Source of the DNA: Actinobacteria bacterium IMCC19121
GTDB lineage: Bacteria > Actinomycetota > Actinomycetes > Nanopelagicales > Nanopelagicaceae
NCBI GenBank assembly: GCA_002284895.1
Contig: CP015605.1
Coordinates: 62,001-126,000, forward strand
Length of the DNA stretch: 64,000 bases
Direction of reading: 5' to 3'
A model generated the notes under the pieces. That model worked only from the letters and a program-made list of their open reading frames with translations, was not told where the DNA came from and did not search any database. This document shows positions 46,279-55,526 of the stretch, one piece after another. How positions within the stretch are numbered: position 1 is the first letter of the stretch; every line of letters starts with the position of its first letter. The position numbers were made by a program, and so were the translations under genes.

Positions 46279-47024
46279 TACAGCCTTCCAGCTTGGTGTA
46301 CGCGCTTTAAGAACTCTTGAGTCTTTGGATTCTTAGGTGCATGCAAAACATCTTCGGCAGAGCCTCTTTCTAGGATATTTCCAGATTCCAAGAAACAGAC
46401 TTCATCTGCCACTTGTGTTGCAAAGCCCATTTCATGGGTTGCAAGGACCATAGTCATTCCATCGGACTTTAAATCACGCACAATGCTCAACACCTCATTA
46501 ACCAAAACTGGATCTAGAGCTGATGTAATTTCATCAAGTAGTAGCAAGCGCGGATTAAGTGCAAGAGAGCGAATGATTGCAACTCTTTGTTGCTGTCCTC
46601 CACTTAAACGATCTGGATATTGATCAGCTTTGTCTGCTAAATCAAAGCGCTTAAGGAGAGCAAGGGCTGCAGCAGTTGCTTCATCTTTGTTCTTTCCTTG
46701 CACCTTGATGGGAGCAAGAGTGATGTTTTCAAGAACTGTTTTATGTGGAAAGAGATTAAAGGATTGGAAAACCATACCCAGCTTGCGGCGTACTTCATCA
46801 ACGTTGATGAGTGGATCTGAAATCTCTTCACCATCAAGAAATATCTGCCCATCATCAATGGATTCAAGCAAATTAATGCAGCGAAGCAATGTTGATTTGC
46901 CTGAACCTGAAGCGCCGATTAAGACTGTGGCAGTGTGTTCTGGAACCGAAAGTGAAAGATCATTTAGTACAAGCTCTGCACCGAAGGATTTACGGATCTT
47001 GCTCAGTTCTAGGACGTTAGCCAT
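46278..47024 (-). CDS. Polar amino-acid ABC transporter ATP-binding protein
   Basis: The 248-residue ATPase has Walker A GASGSGKSTLL, the signature LSGGQQQRVAII, Walker B LLLLDEITSALDP and the switch ATHEMGFA. It is the GlnQ/HisP type. It overlaps the permease and the DraG-like gene by one base each. Confidence 0.95.
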   Translation of the reverse strand: MANVLELSKIRKSFGAELVLNDLSLSVPEHTATVLIGASGSGKSTLLRCINLLESIDDGQIFLDGEEISDPLINVDEVRRKLGMVFQSFNLFPHKTVLENITLAPIKVQGKNKDEATAAALALLKRFDLADKADQYPDRLSGGQQQRVAIIRSLALNPRLLLLDEITSALDPVLVNEVLSIVRDLKSDGMTMVLATHEMGFATQVADEVCFLESGNILERGSAEDVLHAPKNPKTQEFLKRVHQAGRL

Positions 47025-47890
47025 TAGATAGCACCTTCTGCACTTTGGGCATTGGTGCGCTGCCTAATGGCGCGATCTGTGTAGCGGGTCATTGGAATTG
47101 TAATGAGCAAGAACAAGATGGCTGCAACAACATAAGGGGTGTAATTAAAGGTTCGAGAGGCATTAATCTGTGCTGCACGAACGGCATCTGTCACACCCAG
47201 AATTGAAACTAAACCTGTGTCTTTAAGTAGTGAAACAAAGTCATTGAGAAGTGGTGGCACAACGCGCCTAATTGCTTGTGGCAAAACCACATAACGCATG
47301 GTCTGTCCTGAAGTTAAGCCTAATGAGCGCGCAGCAGCTCTCTGGCTTGGGTGGATTGAAAGAATTCCACTTCGGATAACTTCGGCAACATAGGCAGAAT
47401 ATGTAAGAACAACTGCAACTGTGCCCAAGAAAATAACATTGCTAGAAATTCCTTTTAGCTGAAGTGCTGGAACACCAAAACCCACCAACAAGATAATCAA
47501 GATAAGCGGAGCACCACGGAAAATATCCACGTATGCCGTTGCTAGAAATCTAAAGGGAGTCAGAGCTGGAGATTTAGTTGTGCGCAGAAGTGCAAGGCCA
47601 AGGGCAATAACGCCAATGGCTGCTCCCCCGATGAAGGTGAGCTGTAAATTGATCCATAACCCTGCGATAACTGTTGGGAAAACTTCGCGGCCGTAATTAA
47701 TATCAAAGAAGGTTTTCTTAACAACTGCCCAGCCTGGGGATGTAACAAGAATGATAAGTAATGTGCCAAGAACAACCGTGGTTGAGACTGCCGCAATAGC
47801 TGCTTGCCGTCTACTTATTCGTGCTCGTTCACCACGTCTTTGAATCTCACGTGAGCTTGGCGACCAAGCAGAGTTCATTCGCTCTGACAT
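47024..47890 (-). CDS. Polar amino-acid ABC transporter permease
   Basis: The 288-residue reading from ATG at 47890 (MSERMNSAWSPSS) was chosen over a TTG at 47899; no clear Shine-Dalgarno supports either. A polar tail of about 30 residues is followed by a membrane segment and the HisM/GlnP domain with SQRAAARSLGLTSGQTMRYV as EAA loop. The start region is folded in a hairpin (47857-47899). Confidence 0.9.
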   Translation of the reverse strand: MSERMNSAWSPSSREIQRRGERARISRRQAAIAAVSTTVVLGTLLIILVTSPGWAVVKKTFFDINYGREVFPTVIAGLWINLQLTFIGGAAIGVIALGLALLRTTKSPALTPFRFLATAYVDIFRGAPLILIILLVGFGVPALQLKGISSNVIFLGTVAVVLTYSAYVAEVIRSGILSIHPSQRAAARSLGLTSGQTMRYVVLPQAIRRVVPPLLNDFVSLLKDTGLVSILGVTDAVRAAQINASRTFNYTPYVVAAILFLLITIPMTRYTDRAIRQRTNAQSAEGAI

Positions 47891-47899
47891 GGTCGCCAA
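47857..47899 (-). promoter_or_regulatory. Hairpin over the start region of the permease
   Basis: TTGGCGACCA (47857-47866) pairs with TGGTCGCCAA (47890-47899), and inside it CAGAG (47869-47873) pairs with CTCTG (47882-47886). The 10 + 5 bp stem covers possible start codons of the permease and begins 27 bases after the binding-protein stop. No U-tract follows. Confidence 0.7.
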
Positions 47900-47926
47900 A
47901 CTACCGTGTTTACTTCTTTATTACGC

Positions 47927-48775
47927 TTATGGCTTCAATACTGGCGCGCCAGCATCTGTTGCAAGCCACTTATCTGTAATGGCTGCCAATGTGCCATCAG
48001 CTGAGATTGCATCAACTGCGCCACTCACACATGAAGTCAACTTGCTGCCCTTTGATAGCAAGAGTCCAAATTGATCTCCTGAACCAGTTGAAGGCAACTG
48101 ACCAACGATGATTCCGTTTGGAACTTCAACACCTGATAGATAGAAAGCTGTTGGTAGATCTACTACTAAACCATCAATCTGCTTGTTCTTGAGTGCTGAA
48201 ACACCTGCAGCGTTATCGTTAAATACCTGTGGCTTAGCACCGATTTGGCTTTCGATTGCATCAAGTGATGTTGTGCCAACTGCTGCACCGAGCTTTGCAC
48301 CCTTGAGGTCTGCAAGAGATGTCTTTCCATCAATCTTGCTTCCCTTGAAGGAAACGATTGCTTGAGGTGCTGTGTAGTAAGGAGATGAGAAATCAACAGC
48401 AGTCTTGCGCTCATCTGTAATTGAGAATTGCTGCAAGTTAAAGTCAAAGTTCTTATCACCTGGTGTCACAGCTGAATCAAATGTTGTGCGAACCCATGTG
48501 ACATCTGCTGCATCAAATCCGAGCTGCTTAGCAACTGCGTATGCCACTGCACCTTCAAAACCGTTTCCAGTCTCTGGCTTATCATCAATAATCCATGGGT
48601 AGTAAGCAGGCTCACCAGTTGCAATTGTTAGCTTGCCTGCAGTAACTGTTGCTAGATCTGCCTTTGCACATGATGCAGCAGAATCAGATGTGGCTGAATC
48701 ACTCTTAGCGCAGCCAGTTAATGTAAGTGCGGCTGCAATTACTACAGCTGCGAAAATTCCAAAACGTCTCTTCAC
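47927..48775 (-). CDS. Amino-acid ABC transporter substrate-binding lipoprotein (family 3)
   Basis: The 282-residue product starts at GTG 48775 with GAGGAG 6 bases upstream. The signal ends in the lipobox LTLTGC (C22). The family 3 binding fold follows: AKADLATVTAGKLTIATGEP, then QFSITDERKTAVDFSSPYYT. The residues around the amino-acid pocket cannot fix the ligand. First gene of the operon with permease, ATPase, DraG-like, PfkB and M24-like genes. Confidence 0.92.
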   Translation of the reverse strand: MKRRFGIFAAVVIAAALTLTGCAKSDSATSDSAASCAKADLATVTAGKLTIATGEPAYYPWIIDDKPETGNGFEGAVAYAVAKQLGFDAADVTWVRTTFDSAVTPGDKNFDFNLQQFSITDERKTAVDFSSPYYTAPQAIVSFKGSKIDGKTSLADLKGAKLGAAVGTTSLDAIESQIGAKPQVFNDNAAGVSALKNKQIDGLVVDLPTAFYLSGVEVPNGIIVGQLPSTGSGDQFGLLLSKGSKLTSCVSGAVDAISADGTLAAITDKWLATDAGAPVLKP

Positions 48776-48852
48776 GATTACTCCTCAAAGTGGATGGATA
48801 TAAGCGAAGGCTATTGAGGCTATTAATAGATGTCTACACGCGAGTTATATGC

Positions 48853-48879
48853 AAAAAGCCGCCCTTATAAAGGCGGCTT
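48853..48879 (-). terminator. Terminator after tRNA-Tyr
   Basis: On the minus strand AAGCCGCC-TTTATAAG-GGCGGCTT is an 8-bp stem followed by TTT. It lies 2 bases after the tRNA-Tyr CCA end. The 77 bases between it and the GTG at 48775 hold the leader of the amino-acid ABC operon; no clear promoter pair is seen. Confidence 0.8.
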
Positions 48880-48881
48880 AA

Positions 48882-48966
48882 TGGTGGCGGGTGAAGGATT
48901 TGAACCTTCGAAGGCAGAGCCGGGGGATTTACAGTCCCCTCCCATTGGCCGCTCGGGCAACCCGCC
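48882..48966 (-). tRNA. tRNA-Tyr (GTA), CCA encoded
   Basis: A class II tRNA with acceptor GGCGGGT / ACCCGCC, discriminator A followed by an encoded CCA (48882-48884), anticodon stem GGGGA around CTGTAAA (anticodon GTA), a long variable arm and T-loop TTCAAAT. It marks the right edge of the accessory island. The other three tRNAs in the window have no encoded CCA. Confidence 0.95.
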
Positions 48967-49072
48967 AAGGTCGAACAAGTACTGCGGCAATTATGGATAG
49001 TGCGAAGGGAAAGGATACCTTAGCCTCGTAGGCGCACAAACCGCGCTTTTAGGCAGTGAAGGAGCCCTCACC

Positions 49073-49564
49073 ATGGCAGCAGATGCAAGCTTTGACGTAA
49101 CCTCCAAGATCGACCGTATGGAGCTCGATAACGCTATTAATCAGGCCATCCGCGAGATTGATACTCGCTTTGATTTCAAAAACACTGGTTCAAAAATTGA
49201 ACTAGAGGGTGAAAAGATTTTAATTGAAGCCGATACCGAAGAGCGCGCTAAAGCAGCACTCGATGTAGTAAAAGACAAGATGATTAAGCGTGGAGTTTCA
49301 CTCAAGCACCTAGATGCAGGAGCCCCGCAGCTCAGCGGGAAAATCTACAAAATTGCAGCACCTTTAAAAGAAGGCATCTCAACTGAGAATGCAAAGAAAA
49401 TTGCAAAGCTTGTTCGCGATGAAGGTCCAAAGTCAGTAAAGACTCAGATTCAAGGTGATGAACTACGTGTGACGTCAAAGAGCCGTGATGATCTACAAGA
49501 GACTATGGCCATGATCAAAGATGGTGGCTGGGATTTCGCAGTTCAGTTTACGAACTTTAGATAA
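49073..49564 (+). CDS. yajQ: YajQ-family nucleotide-binding protein
   Basis: The 163-residue protein has the start [20 protein letters not shown] and [15 protein letters not shown], and the duplicated ferredoxin-like fold ending [13 protein letters not shown]. YajQ homologues bind tRNA/GTP or cyclic-di-GMP in different bacteria. A GGAG ribosome-binding site lies 8 bases before the ATG. The stop directly abuts the TTG of rarD. Confidence 0.95.
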   Translation: MAADASFDVTSKIDRMELDNAINQAIREIDTRFDFKNTGSKIELEGEKILIEADTEERAKAALDVVKDKMIKRGVSLKHLDAGAPQLSGKIYKIAAPLKEGISTENAKKIAKLVRDEGPKSVKTQIQGDELRVTSKSRDDLQETMAMIKDGGWDFAVQFTNFR

Positions 49565-50452
49565 TTGAGTAAATACAAGCTCGGCCTCGTTTATGGCGTA
49601 AGTGCATATTTCGTTTGGGGTTTTCTACCAATTTATTGGAAGCACATTGAAAAAGCCTCTTCCTTTGAAATTCTTGCTAACCGAGGCATTTGGTCATTAG
49701 TGGTATGCACTCTCTTACTAGCACTGAGAAAACAATTGAAAAATACATTCTTGATAATAAAATCTAAACGTATGTTTTCTATCTTGGTAATTTCCTCTGG
49801 GCTCCTAACAATAAATTGGGCAGTATTCATCTGGGCCGTAGGCGCTGGCCGAGTTGTTGAGAGTGCTTTGGGTTACTACATAACTCCATTACTAAATGTT
49901 TTGTTCGGGATTTTAATTTTTAGAGAGTCACTTCGGGTTTTACAGTGGCTGGCCGTAGCATTTGGAGCTGCATCTGTGCTAATCCTGACCCTTGAGTATC
50001 ATCATTTTCCCTGGATCTCACTTTCGCTTGCTTTTTCATGGGGAACTTATAGCTTAGTAAAGAAGTTGATTGACCTAGGCGCTCTCGAATCCCTCACGAT
50101 TGAAACACTGATTGCCTTTCTCCCAAGTTTGGCTTTTCTTTTCTATATTGAAGGAAATGGGACGGCGCAATTCGGACAAGGATTAATGGTGACAGCACTT
50201 CTTTGCTTAGCCGGTGCTGCAACAGTAATTCCACTATTACTTTTCAATGGTGCGATAGTGCGATTACCGCTCTCCACGTTAGGATTACTTCAATACATAA
50301 CTCCAACTATTTTTTTCTTACTAGGTGTATTTCTATTTAATGAGGATATGTCATCTGGAAAAGTTGTAGGGTTCGGCTTTATCTGGGCAGCATTGCTCTT
50401 TCTTGGAATCGATCTAGTTAAATCAAACCGGACTTCCACTAGCAAGATTTAA
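49565..50452 (+). CDS. rarD: RarD-type EamA-family transporter
   Basis: The 295-residue membrane protein starts with TTG and reads MSKYKLGLVYGVSAYFVWGF with the RarD-type FLPIYWKHIEKASSFEILAN. Ten hydrophobic segments in two EamA halves are expected. RarD is linked to drug/metabolite export, substrate unknown. Its 3' end overlaps the convergent ppdK by 30 bases. Confidence 0.88.
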   Translation: MSKYKLGLVYGVSAYFVWGFLPIYWKHIEKASSFEILANRGIWSLVVCTLLLALRKQLKNTFLIIKSKRMFSILVISSGLLTINWAVFIWAVGAGRVVESALGYYITPLLNVLFGILIFRESLRVLQWLAVAFGAASVLILTLEYHHFPWISLSLAFSWGTYSLVKKLIDLGALESLTIETLIAFLPSLAFLFYIEGNGTAQFGQGLMVTALLCLAGAATVIPLLLFNGAIVRLPLSTLGLLQYITPTIFFLLGVFLFNEDMSSGKVVGFGFIWAALLFLGIDLVKSNRTSTSKI

Positions 50453-53125
50453 GACCAATGCTCGTCCTGCTTCGAGGCGTGCCACAGGAACTCGAAATGG
50501 TGAACAAGAGACATAATCAAGGCCTAGTTCATGGAAGAAGTGAATACTTCGTGGATCTCCACCATGTTCACCACATACACCAAGTTTAAAGTTTGGCCTC
50601 AATTCACGAGCTTGTTCCACGGTAGTGCGTATGAGAATCCCTACGCCGGCTTGGTCCAGAGATTCAAATGGGTTAAACGGCAAAAGTTCTAGATCTAAAT
50701 AGCGCGGCAAAAATGTTGACTCGACATCGTCCCGACTAAATGCCCAAGTCAATTGAGTTAAATCGTTAGTTCCAAAAGAGAAAAAATCTGCATAGTGGCC
50801 CAATCGTCCTGCGGTTAAAGCAGCACGAGGGGTTTCAATCATTGTGCCAATTGGAATTTCTACGCTTTGTCCTGTTGAATCAAAGGTTCGCTTAATTTCT
50901 GCTTCTAAAGTTTCGCGTAAATACAGCAATTCTCGCTGTGTCGATACAAGCGGAATCATTACCTCTGGTTTTGGATCGTGGCCAAGTTTGCGGACTTCAA
51001 GATATGCGTGAACAATTGCACGTACCTGCATTTTATATAACTCGGGAATCAAGATTCCAAGGCGAACTCCACGAAGACCTAACATTGGATTTGCTTCATG
51101 CAAGCGATTTACCGCTGCAAATATGGCCGTATCACGCGCAGGAATTTCTTCACCGAGTGCTTCAGCTCTTGCCATTTCTGCACTGAGCTTGGTAAGTGGT
51201 GGTAAAAACTCATGCAGGGGAGGATCTAGAAGGCGAATTGTCACTGGTAAACCTGACATTGCCATCATGATGCCAACGAAATCCGCACGCTGTAGTGGTT
51301 CCATCTCTGCAATAACACCACGCTGTACATCTTCATTTTCAGCCAATACAAGGCGTTCAACAAATACTCGCCGTGGCCCGAGGAACATATGCTCTGTGCG
51401 ACAAAGCCCGACTCCTTCAGCACCAAGAATTCGTGCCCTCACCGCATCTTCCGGAGTATCGGCATTTGTGTGGACCTTGAGAGTTCGTATTTCGTCTGCG
51501 TAACAAAGGATGCGATCTACCGCTTTTACAACTGGTGATGCACCTGTACTGGAAGCAGCCAAGCGCCCTTCAAGATATGAAGTAACAGGAGATGCAATCA
51601 CAGGAATTGAGCCTGTATAAATATTTCCAGTTGTACCATCGATCGAAATTGTCTCTCCCTCATAAACAGTCAAACTCCCTACTGTGAAAAGGGATGCACG
51701 TTCATCAACAGAAATTGCGTCCGTTCCGCACACTGCCGTCTTTCCCATTCCTCGTGCAACAACTGCTGCATGAGAGGTTTTCCCGCCGCGGCTTGTCAAT
51801 ATACCTTCAGATGCAACCATGCCAACTAAATCATCTGGGCTTGTTTCTCGACGCACAAGAATTACTTTCTTTCCACTGCGAGCCAAATCAAATGCTCTCC
51901 GAGAGTCGAAAACTACTTCACCTACAGCTGCGCCAGGTGATGCTGGTATGCCAGTTGCGATTGGTGCTGTTGAGCCTGACAAATCAAATTGAGGAAACAT
52001 TAGCTGAGCTAGTTGGTCACCGGAAGTGCGCACGAGTGCTTCATCCATTGAGATTTTGCCTTCGTCGACTAATTGAATTGCGATGCGAAAAGCAGCCTCT
52101 GCAGTGCGTTTCCCCACACGAGTTTGAAGAATCCAGAGTTTACCTTCCTCGACCGTAAACTCGATATCACAAAGATCGCGATAATGATCTTCAAGTAAAG
52201 TCATAACTTGATCTAGTTCGCCATAAACCTTAGGACTTAACTCGCTGAACTCAGCCAAAGACATTGTGTTACGTATACCCGCCACAACGTCTTCACCTTG
52301 CGCGCGCTGTAGATAGTCTCCGTAGCTTCCTTGTTCACCAGTTGCAGGATTTCGGGTAAATGCAACACCAGTACCTGAGTCATCACTTAGATTTCCAAAA
52401 ACCATTGATTGAATATTCACCGCAGTACCTAAATCAGAAGGAATTCGCTCACGACGACGATAAAGCTGGGCACGTTCTGAGTTCCATGAATGGAAAACTG
52501 CTTCGACCGATTTCATCAAATGTTCCCGTGGGTCTACTGGGAATATTTCACCGGTCAGCGCTTCGCAGACTTTTTTATATCCATCAGCTAAGGATTTAAG
52601 TCCTTCTGCCTCTAATTCTTGAATGGTTGCCGCACCAAAAGTTGCAAGAACTCGGTTTTCAATTTTATGAAATTCTGCTTGTGGTACATCGCAAACAATT
52701 CGAGCATACATATCCACAAATCGGCGATAAGAATCCCATGCAAACCTTGGATCTCCTGTTCGGATTGCCATTTGCTCGGTAACTTCTGGCGTCATTCCGA
52801 CATTAAGAACTGTCTCCATCATTCCAGGCATAGAGAATTTGGCCCCTGATCTGACCGAAACCAAGAGTGGCTTATTGGGATTTCCAAATTCCTTATCTAA
52901 ACTTTTTTCTAGTGCTTTAAGAGAACCGTCAATTTCACTTGCCAATCCTTTGGGCACTTCGCCAGTTGCAAGAAACTGTTGACAAGCTTCAGTAGTAATC
53001 GTGAAACCCGGAGGTACAGGTAGTCCGATTCGCACCATCTCAGCTAAATTCGCACCTTTGCCCCCAAGGAGGTCAGATTGCCCACGATCCCCAAAAGAAA
53101 ATGGATAAATCAATTGGTTCGACAC
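50423..53125 (-). CDS. ppdK: Pyruvate, phosphate dikinase
   Basis: The 900-residue protein has the ATP-grasp domain (GGKGANLAEMVRIGLPVPPG at 21-40), the phosphohistidine site GGKTSHAAVVARGMG with H452, and the C-terminal PEP/pyruvate barrel with GLCRTEHMF and GVCGEHGGDPRS. It interconverts ATP + phosphate + pyruvate with AMP + PPi + PEP. It follows the SMP-30 genes by 38 bases with AAGGAG, so it appears to be the last gene of the sugar-acid operon, where it could turn pyruvate into PEP for gluconeogenesis. Confidence 0.95.
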   Translation of the reverse strand: MSNQLIYPFSFGDRGQSDLLGGKGANLAEMVRIGLPVPPGFTITTEACQQFLATGEVPKGLASEIDGSLKALEKSLDKEFGNPNKPLLVSVRSGAKFSMPGMMETVLNVGMTPEVTEQMAIRTGDPRFAWDSYRRFVDMYARIVCDVPQAEFHKIENRVLATFGAATIQELEAEGLKSLADGYKKVCEALTGEIFPVDPREHLMKSVEAVFHSWNSERAQLYRRRERIPSDLGTAVNIQSMVFGNLSDDSGTGVAFTRNPATGEQGSYGDYLQRAQGEDVVAGIRNTMSLAEFSELSPKVYGELDQVMTLLEDHYRDLCDIEFTVEEGKLWILQTRVGKRTAEAAFRIAIQLVDEGKISMDEALVRTSGDQLAQLMFPQFDLSGSTAPIATGIPASPGAAVGEVVFDSRRAFDLARSGKKVILVRRETSPDDLVGMVASEGILTSRGGKTSHAAVVARGMGKTAVCGTDAISVDERASLFTVGSLTVYEGETISIDGTTGNIYTGSIPVIASPVTSYLEGRLAASSTGASPVVKAVDRILCYADEIRTLKVHTNADTPEDAVRARILGAEGVGLCRTEHMFLGPRRVFVERLVLAENEDVQRGVIAEMEPLQRADFVGIMMAMSGLPVTIRLLDPPLHEFLPPLTKLSAEMARAEALGEEIPARDTAIFAAVNRLHEANPMLGLRGVRLGILIPELYKMQVRAIVHAYLEVRKLGHDPKPEVMIPLVSTQRELLYLRETLEAEIKRTFDSTGQSVEIPIGTMIETPRAALTAGRLGHYADFFSFGTNDLTQLTWAFSRDDVESTFLPRYLDLELLPFNPFESLDQAGVGILIRTTVEQARELRPNFKLGVCGEHGGDPRSIHFFHELGLDYVSCSPFRVPVARLEAGRALVLNLASGSPV

Positions 53126-53163
53126 ATGAATCTCCTTCCTTGGTTGACTTTGAAAGTAAAAAT

Positions 53164-54054
53164 CTAGTTATCGATTGACCCGTGCAAAGCAGGAAGACCC
53201 GCTGTCACATTGTTCAAGCGCAACAACTGGCCTAGCATCTTTGGTTCAGCGGAGTTTGCAAACACTCCCGCATCGGTGACATAAAGATCACTCCCAGAAA
53301 ATACGCAGTTTGTGGGAATTTTTCCAACGGTGATGAATTGATCATAACTTCCATCAGAGTTAATTACATCTATTCCACCTCCATTCACGGTGGTAACGAA
53401 CAATCTTCCATCTTGAGCTACAGCTAATCCATCTGCAATCGGATTATCACCGGGCAATCTGCAAATGTCCTCGATAACAAGCGAAGAAATGTTTAGTCTT
53501 CTCACCATTCCTGAATATGACTCAGCCCAAACGAGGGATCCATCTGCTTCTACGGCAATTCCATTGGGGAAAGTTGAAGGCTTTAGTTCAGCAAGAAGCC
53601 TTCCATTCCCATTTGGTGCCAATTCAAAAATATATGACGGGTCTGGATTTGTTGTGTCGTAAGTTCCAGGATCGGTGAAGTAGAGATTTCCATTATTTCC
53701 AAAAACCAAATCATTTGGGCCATTAAAACTTATACCTTCAATTTGCGTCACAAGAGTTTCTGCTTTAGCGCCTTGGGAAGCTATAACTTGAATAGAAGGT
53801 TGAACCATTTGCTTGGCGCGCCATGGCCCAGTGGTTCCACCATTTTGACATACATAAAGCTCTCCAGATTTACCAAGTACACAACTATTTGGGCCGCCTG
53901 CTGTAAATGCGTATTGTGAAACTCCTTTGCCTTTTTCCCAAACGCTCACTTGGCTTCTATATGTTTCTACAAAGCAAACTCGACCATCAGAGAGAATTGC
54001 AGGGCCCTCAGCCCATCCCAAGCCATCGGCAAGTTGCTCGGACATATATTTCAT
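53164..54054 (-). CDS. SMP-30/gluconolactonase-like protein
   Basis: The 296-residue protein is a six-bladed propeller type with EGPAILSDGRVCFVET, GPNDLVFGNNGNLYFTDPG and FPNGIAVEADGSLVW, including the Glu, Asn and Asp that bind the metal in this family. It hydrolyses aldonolactones. A second paralogue lies directly upstream, and both belong to the sugar-acid cluster. Confidence 0.88.
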   Translation of the reverse strand: MKYMSEQLADGLGWAEGPAILSDGRVCFVETYRSQVSVWEKGKGVSQYAFTAGGPNSCVLGKSGELYVCQNGGTTGPWRAKQMVQPSIQVIASQGAKAETLVTQIEGISFNGPNDLVFGNNGNLYFTDPGTYDTTNPDPSYIFELAPNGNGRLLAELKPSTFPNGIAVEADGSLVWAESYSGMVRRLNISSLVIEDICRLPGDNPIADGLAVAQDGRLFVTTVNGGGIDVINSDGSYDQFITVGKIPTNCVFSGSDLYVTDAGVFANSAEPKMLGQLLRLNNVTAGLPALHGSIDN

Positions 54055-54078
54055 ATTGTTATTGCCGAATCCACATTC

Positions 54079-54921
54079 TCAGAACGAGAGTATGGGAATC
54101 CCTTCATATGAAGTCTCTAACTTAGCAATATTCCACCTGGCAAAGTTTGGCCAAATAAGATCTCGGTTTCCATGGCCCGAAAAAATCGTGTTAGTTGGAG
54201 CAGCGACTACAGTCCCTTCAGGATCTTCAATTAGCACTTCTAAACCCTCGTCTTTACTCCAAACATAAATTGTATCTGGCCGATAACAACTGATAATTAA
54301 GTGACCATTCTTTGCGACAGTTACACCATCAGGAACTCCAGGAATCTCACATATAATCTGTTTGATGCCAGATGAACCATCACTCAAGATGGGAAGGTAG
54401 GATAGTAATCCAGGGGTACTTTCAAGAACATAAATTCCTGAACCATCTTCAGAAAGTGCAAGACCATTAGGAAAATCAGGGCACGCCCCACTCCACTTTT
54501 TAACTTCTCCATTAGGTAACACGCGTACCAAGAATCCATCAGCACTTTTCCAATTTCCAGAATCAGAGAATACATAACTTCCATCTGGTAAAAATGCGCC
54601 CCAATTTGGTGTAATTAACTCAAGGCTTTTGCTACTTTTCACAAACACTTCCCACGTATTGTGCTCTACATCAACTTTCCAAAGACACTTATTCACTGGG
54701 TCGCAAACTATGAACCGCCCATCTAAACAAGCAGTTAATCCCAATAGAATTCCGCCACCTTCCAAATGTGCCACTTGGCTCAGATTGCCTTCCAGAGTTA
54801 GGCGATAAATCTGGCCGGCCTCTCCTCCCAAATACACATTCCCATCTATTCCCTTACATATACCTTCGGAGTGATCTATACCTGATGCAAGGTTGATTAC
54901 ATCATCGTGTTGATATTTCAT
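54079..54921 (-). CDS. SMP-30/gluconolactonase-like protein
   Basis: The 280-residue protein has HSEGICKGIDGNVYLGGEAG, LITPNWGAFLPDGSYVFSDS and CPDFPNGLALSEDGSGIYV, again a propeller lactonase pattern. It is clearly different in sequence from its neighbour at 53164-54054, so the pair may act on different lactones. It follows the lyxose-isomerase-like gene by 36 bases. Confidence 0.85.
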   Translation of the reverse strand: MKYQHDDVINLASGIDHSEGICKGIDGNVYLGGEAGQIYRLTLEGNLSQVAHLEGGGILLGLTACLDGRFIVCDPVNKCLWKVDVEHNTWEVFVKSSKSLELITPNWGAFLPDGSYVFSDSGNWKSADGFLVRVLPNGEVKKWSGACPDFPNGLALSEDGSGIYVLESTPGLLSYLPILSDGSSGIKQIICEIPGVPDGVTVAKNGHLIISCYRPDTIYVWSKDEGLEVLIEDPEGTVVAAPTNTIFSGHGNRDLIWPNFARWNIAKLETSYEGIPILSF

Positions 54922-54957
54922 AAGTTAACCCTTCTGACCATTAGGGATTCATAACAA

Positions 54958-55506
54958 TTAGCTTGTCGGAATTTTGGGAGCACGAATTATGGCTTTATCG
55001 GTGAAAACATCGGACCCGTCAGTGCTTCTAGTTGAAAATTCCGTCACAATACATCCCTCATTGCCCGCCTGAAACCAATGCAAATTGTTTGGCATAATCG
55101 TGTATTGATCTCCGGGTTTCAAAACAATTTCATGAAAAACGCTAACTCGACCTTCATCCTCCGGACGCAATCTATGTGAAGGCGATTGTGTTGGGCTGCC
55201 TTGGACATACAAGTAGACCAAGCCCTTCCTGCAGCGAAAAGTCTCTTCTTTGCCTAATTCGGCACCCTCATTTGGGTGCAAATGTTCAGGGCATATTTGC
55301 CAAGGTTTCATCACAATATCTTTTGAGCAAACCCTTTCAGTATTTACATATGTAATCAATTGGATTCCAAAGTGATCAATCTCCCCAAGCCCAAAATCAG
55401 CCACTTCGATTCGCGCAGCTTCTTCGTCAGTAAGAGGATAACCTGCCTCCCTTATTTGGTTGGCAGTCCACTTCTGTCTTTCCTCAAATTCTTGTCGTGT
55501 TTTCAC
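54958..55506 (-). CDS. D-lyxose isomerase-like cupin
   Basis: The 182-residue cupin from a GTG start has CPEHLHPNEGAELGKEETFRC at 91-111, with His, His and Glu for a divalent metal, and the last His in NNLHWFQAGNEG. It matches the D-lyxose/D-mannose ketol-isomerase family (E. coli z5688 / YdaE type). GGGAG precedes the start. In this cluster it could isomerise the imported sugar or an intermediate. Confidence 0.82.
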   Translation of the reverse strand: MKTRQEFEERQKWTANQIREAGYPLTDEEAARIEVADFGLGEIDHFGIQLITYVNTERVCSKDIVMKPWQICPEHLHPNEGAELGKEETFRCRKGLVYLYVQGSPTQSPSHRLRPEDEGRVSVFHEIVLKPGDQYTIMPNNLHWFQAGNEGCIVTEFSTRSTDGSDVFTDKAIIRAPKIPTS

Positions 55507-55526
55507 TTAATCTCCCACTTTCTACT

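Noticed and set aside
25319-48966. Integrative element with integrase and attachment repeats
   Set aside because: No integrase, transposase, IS ends or tRNA-end direct repeat was seen; only the tRNA borders hint at an island.
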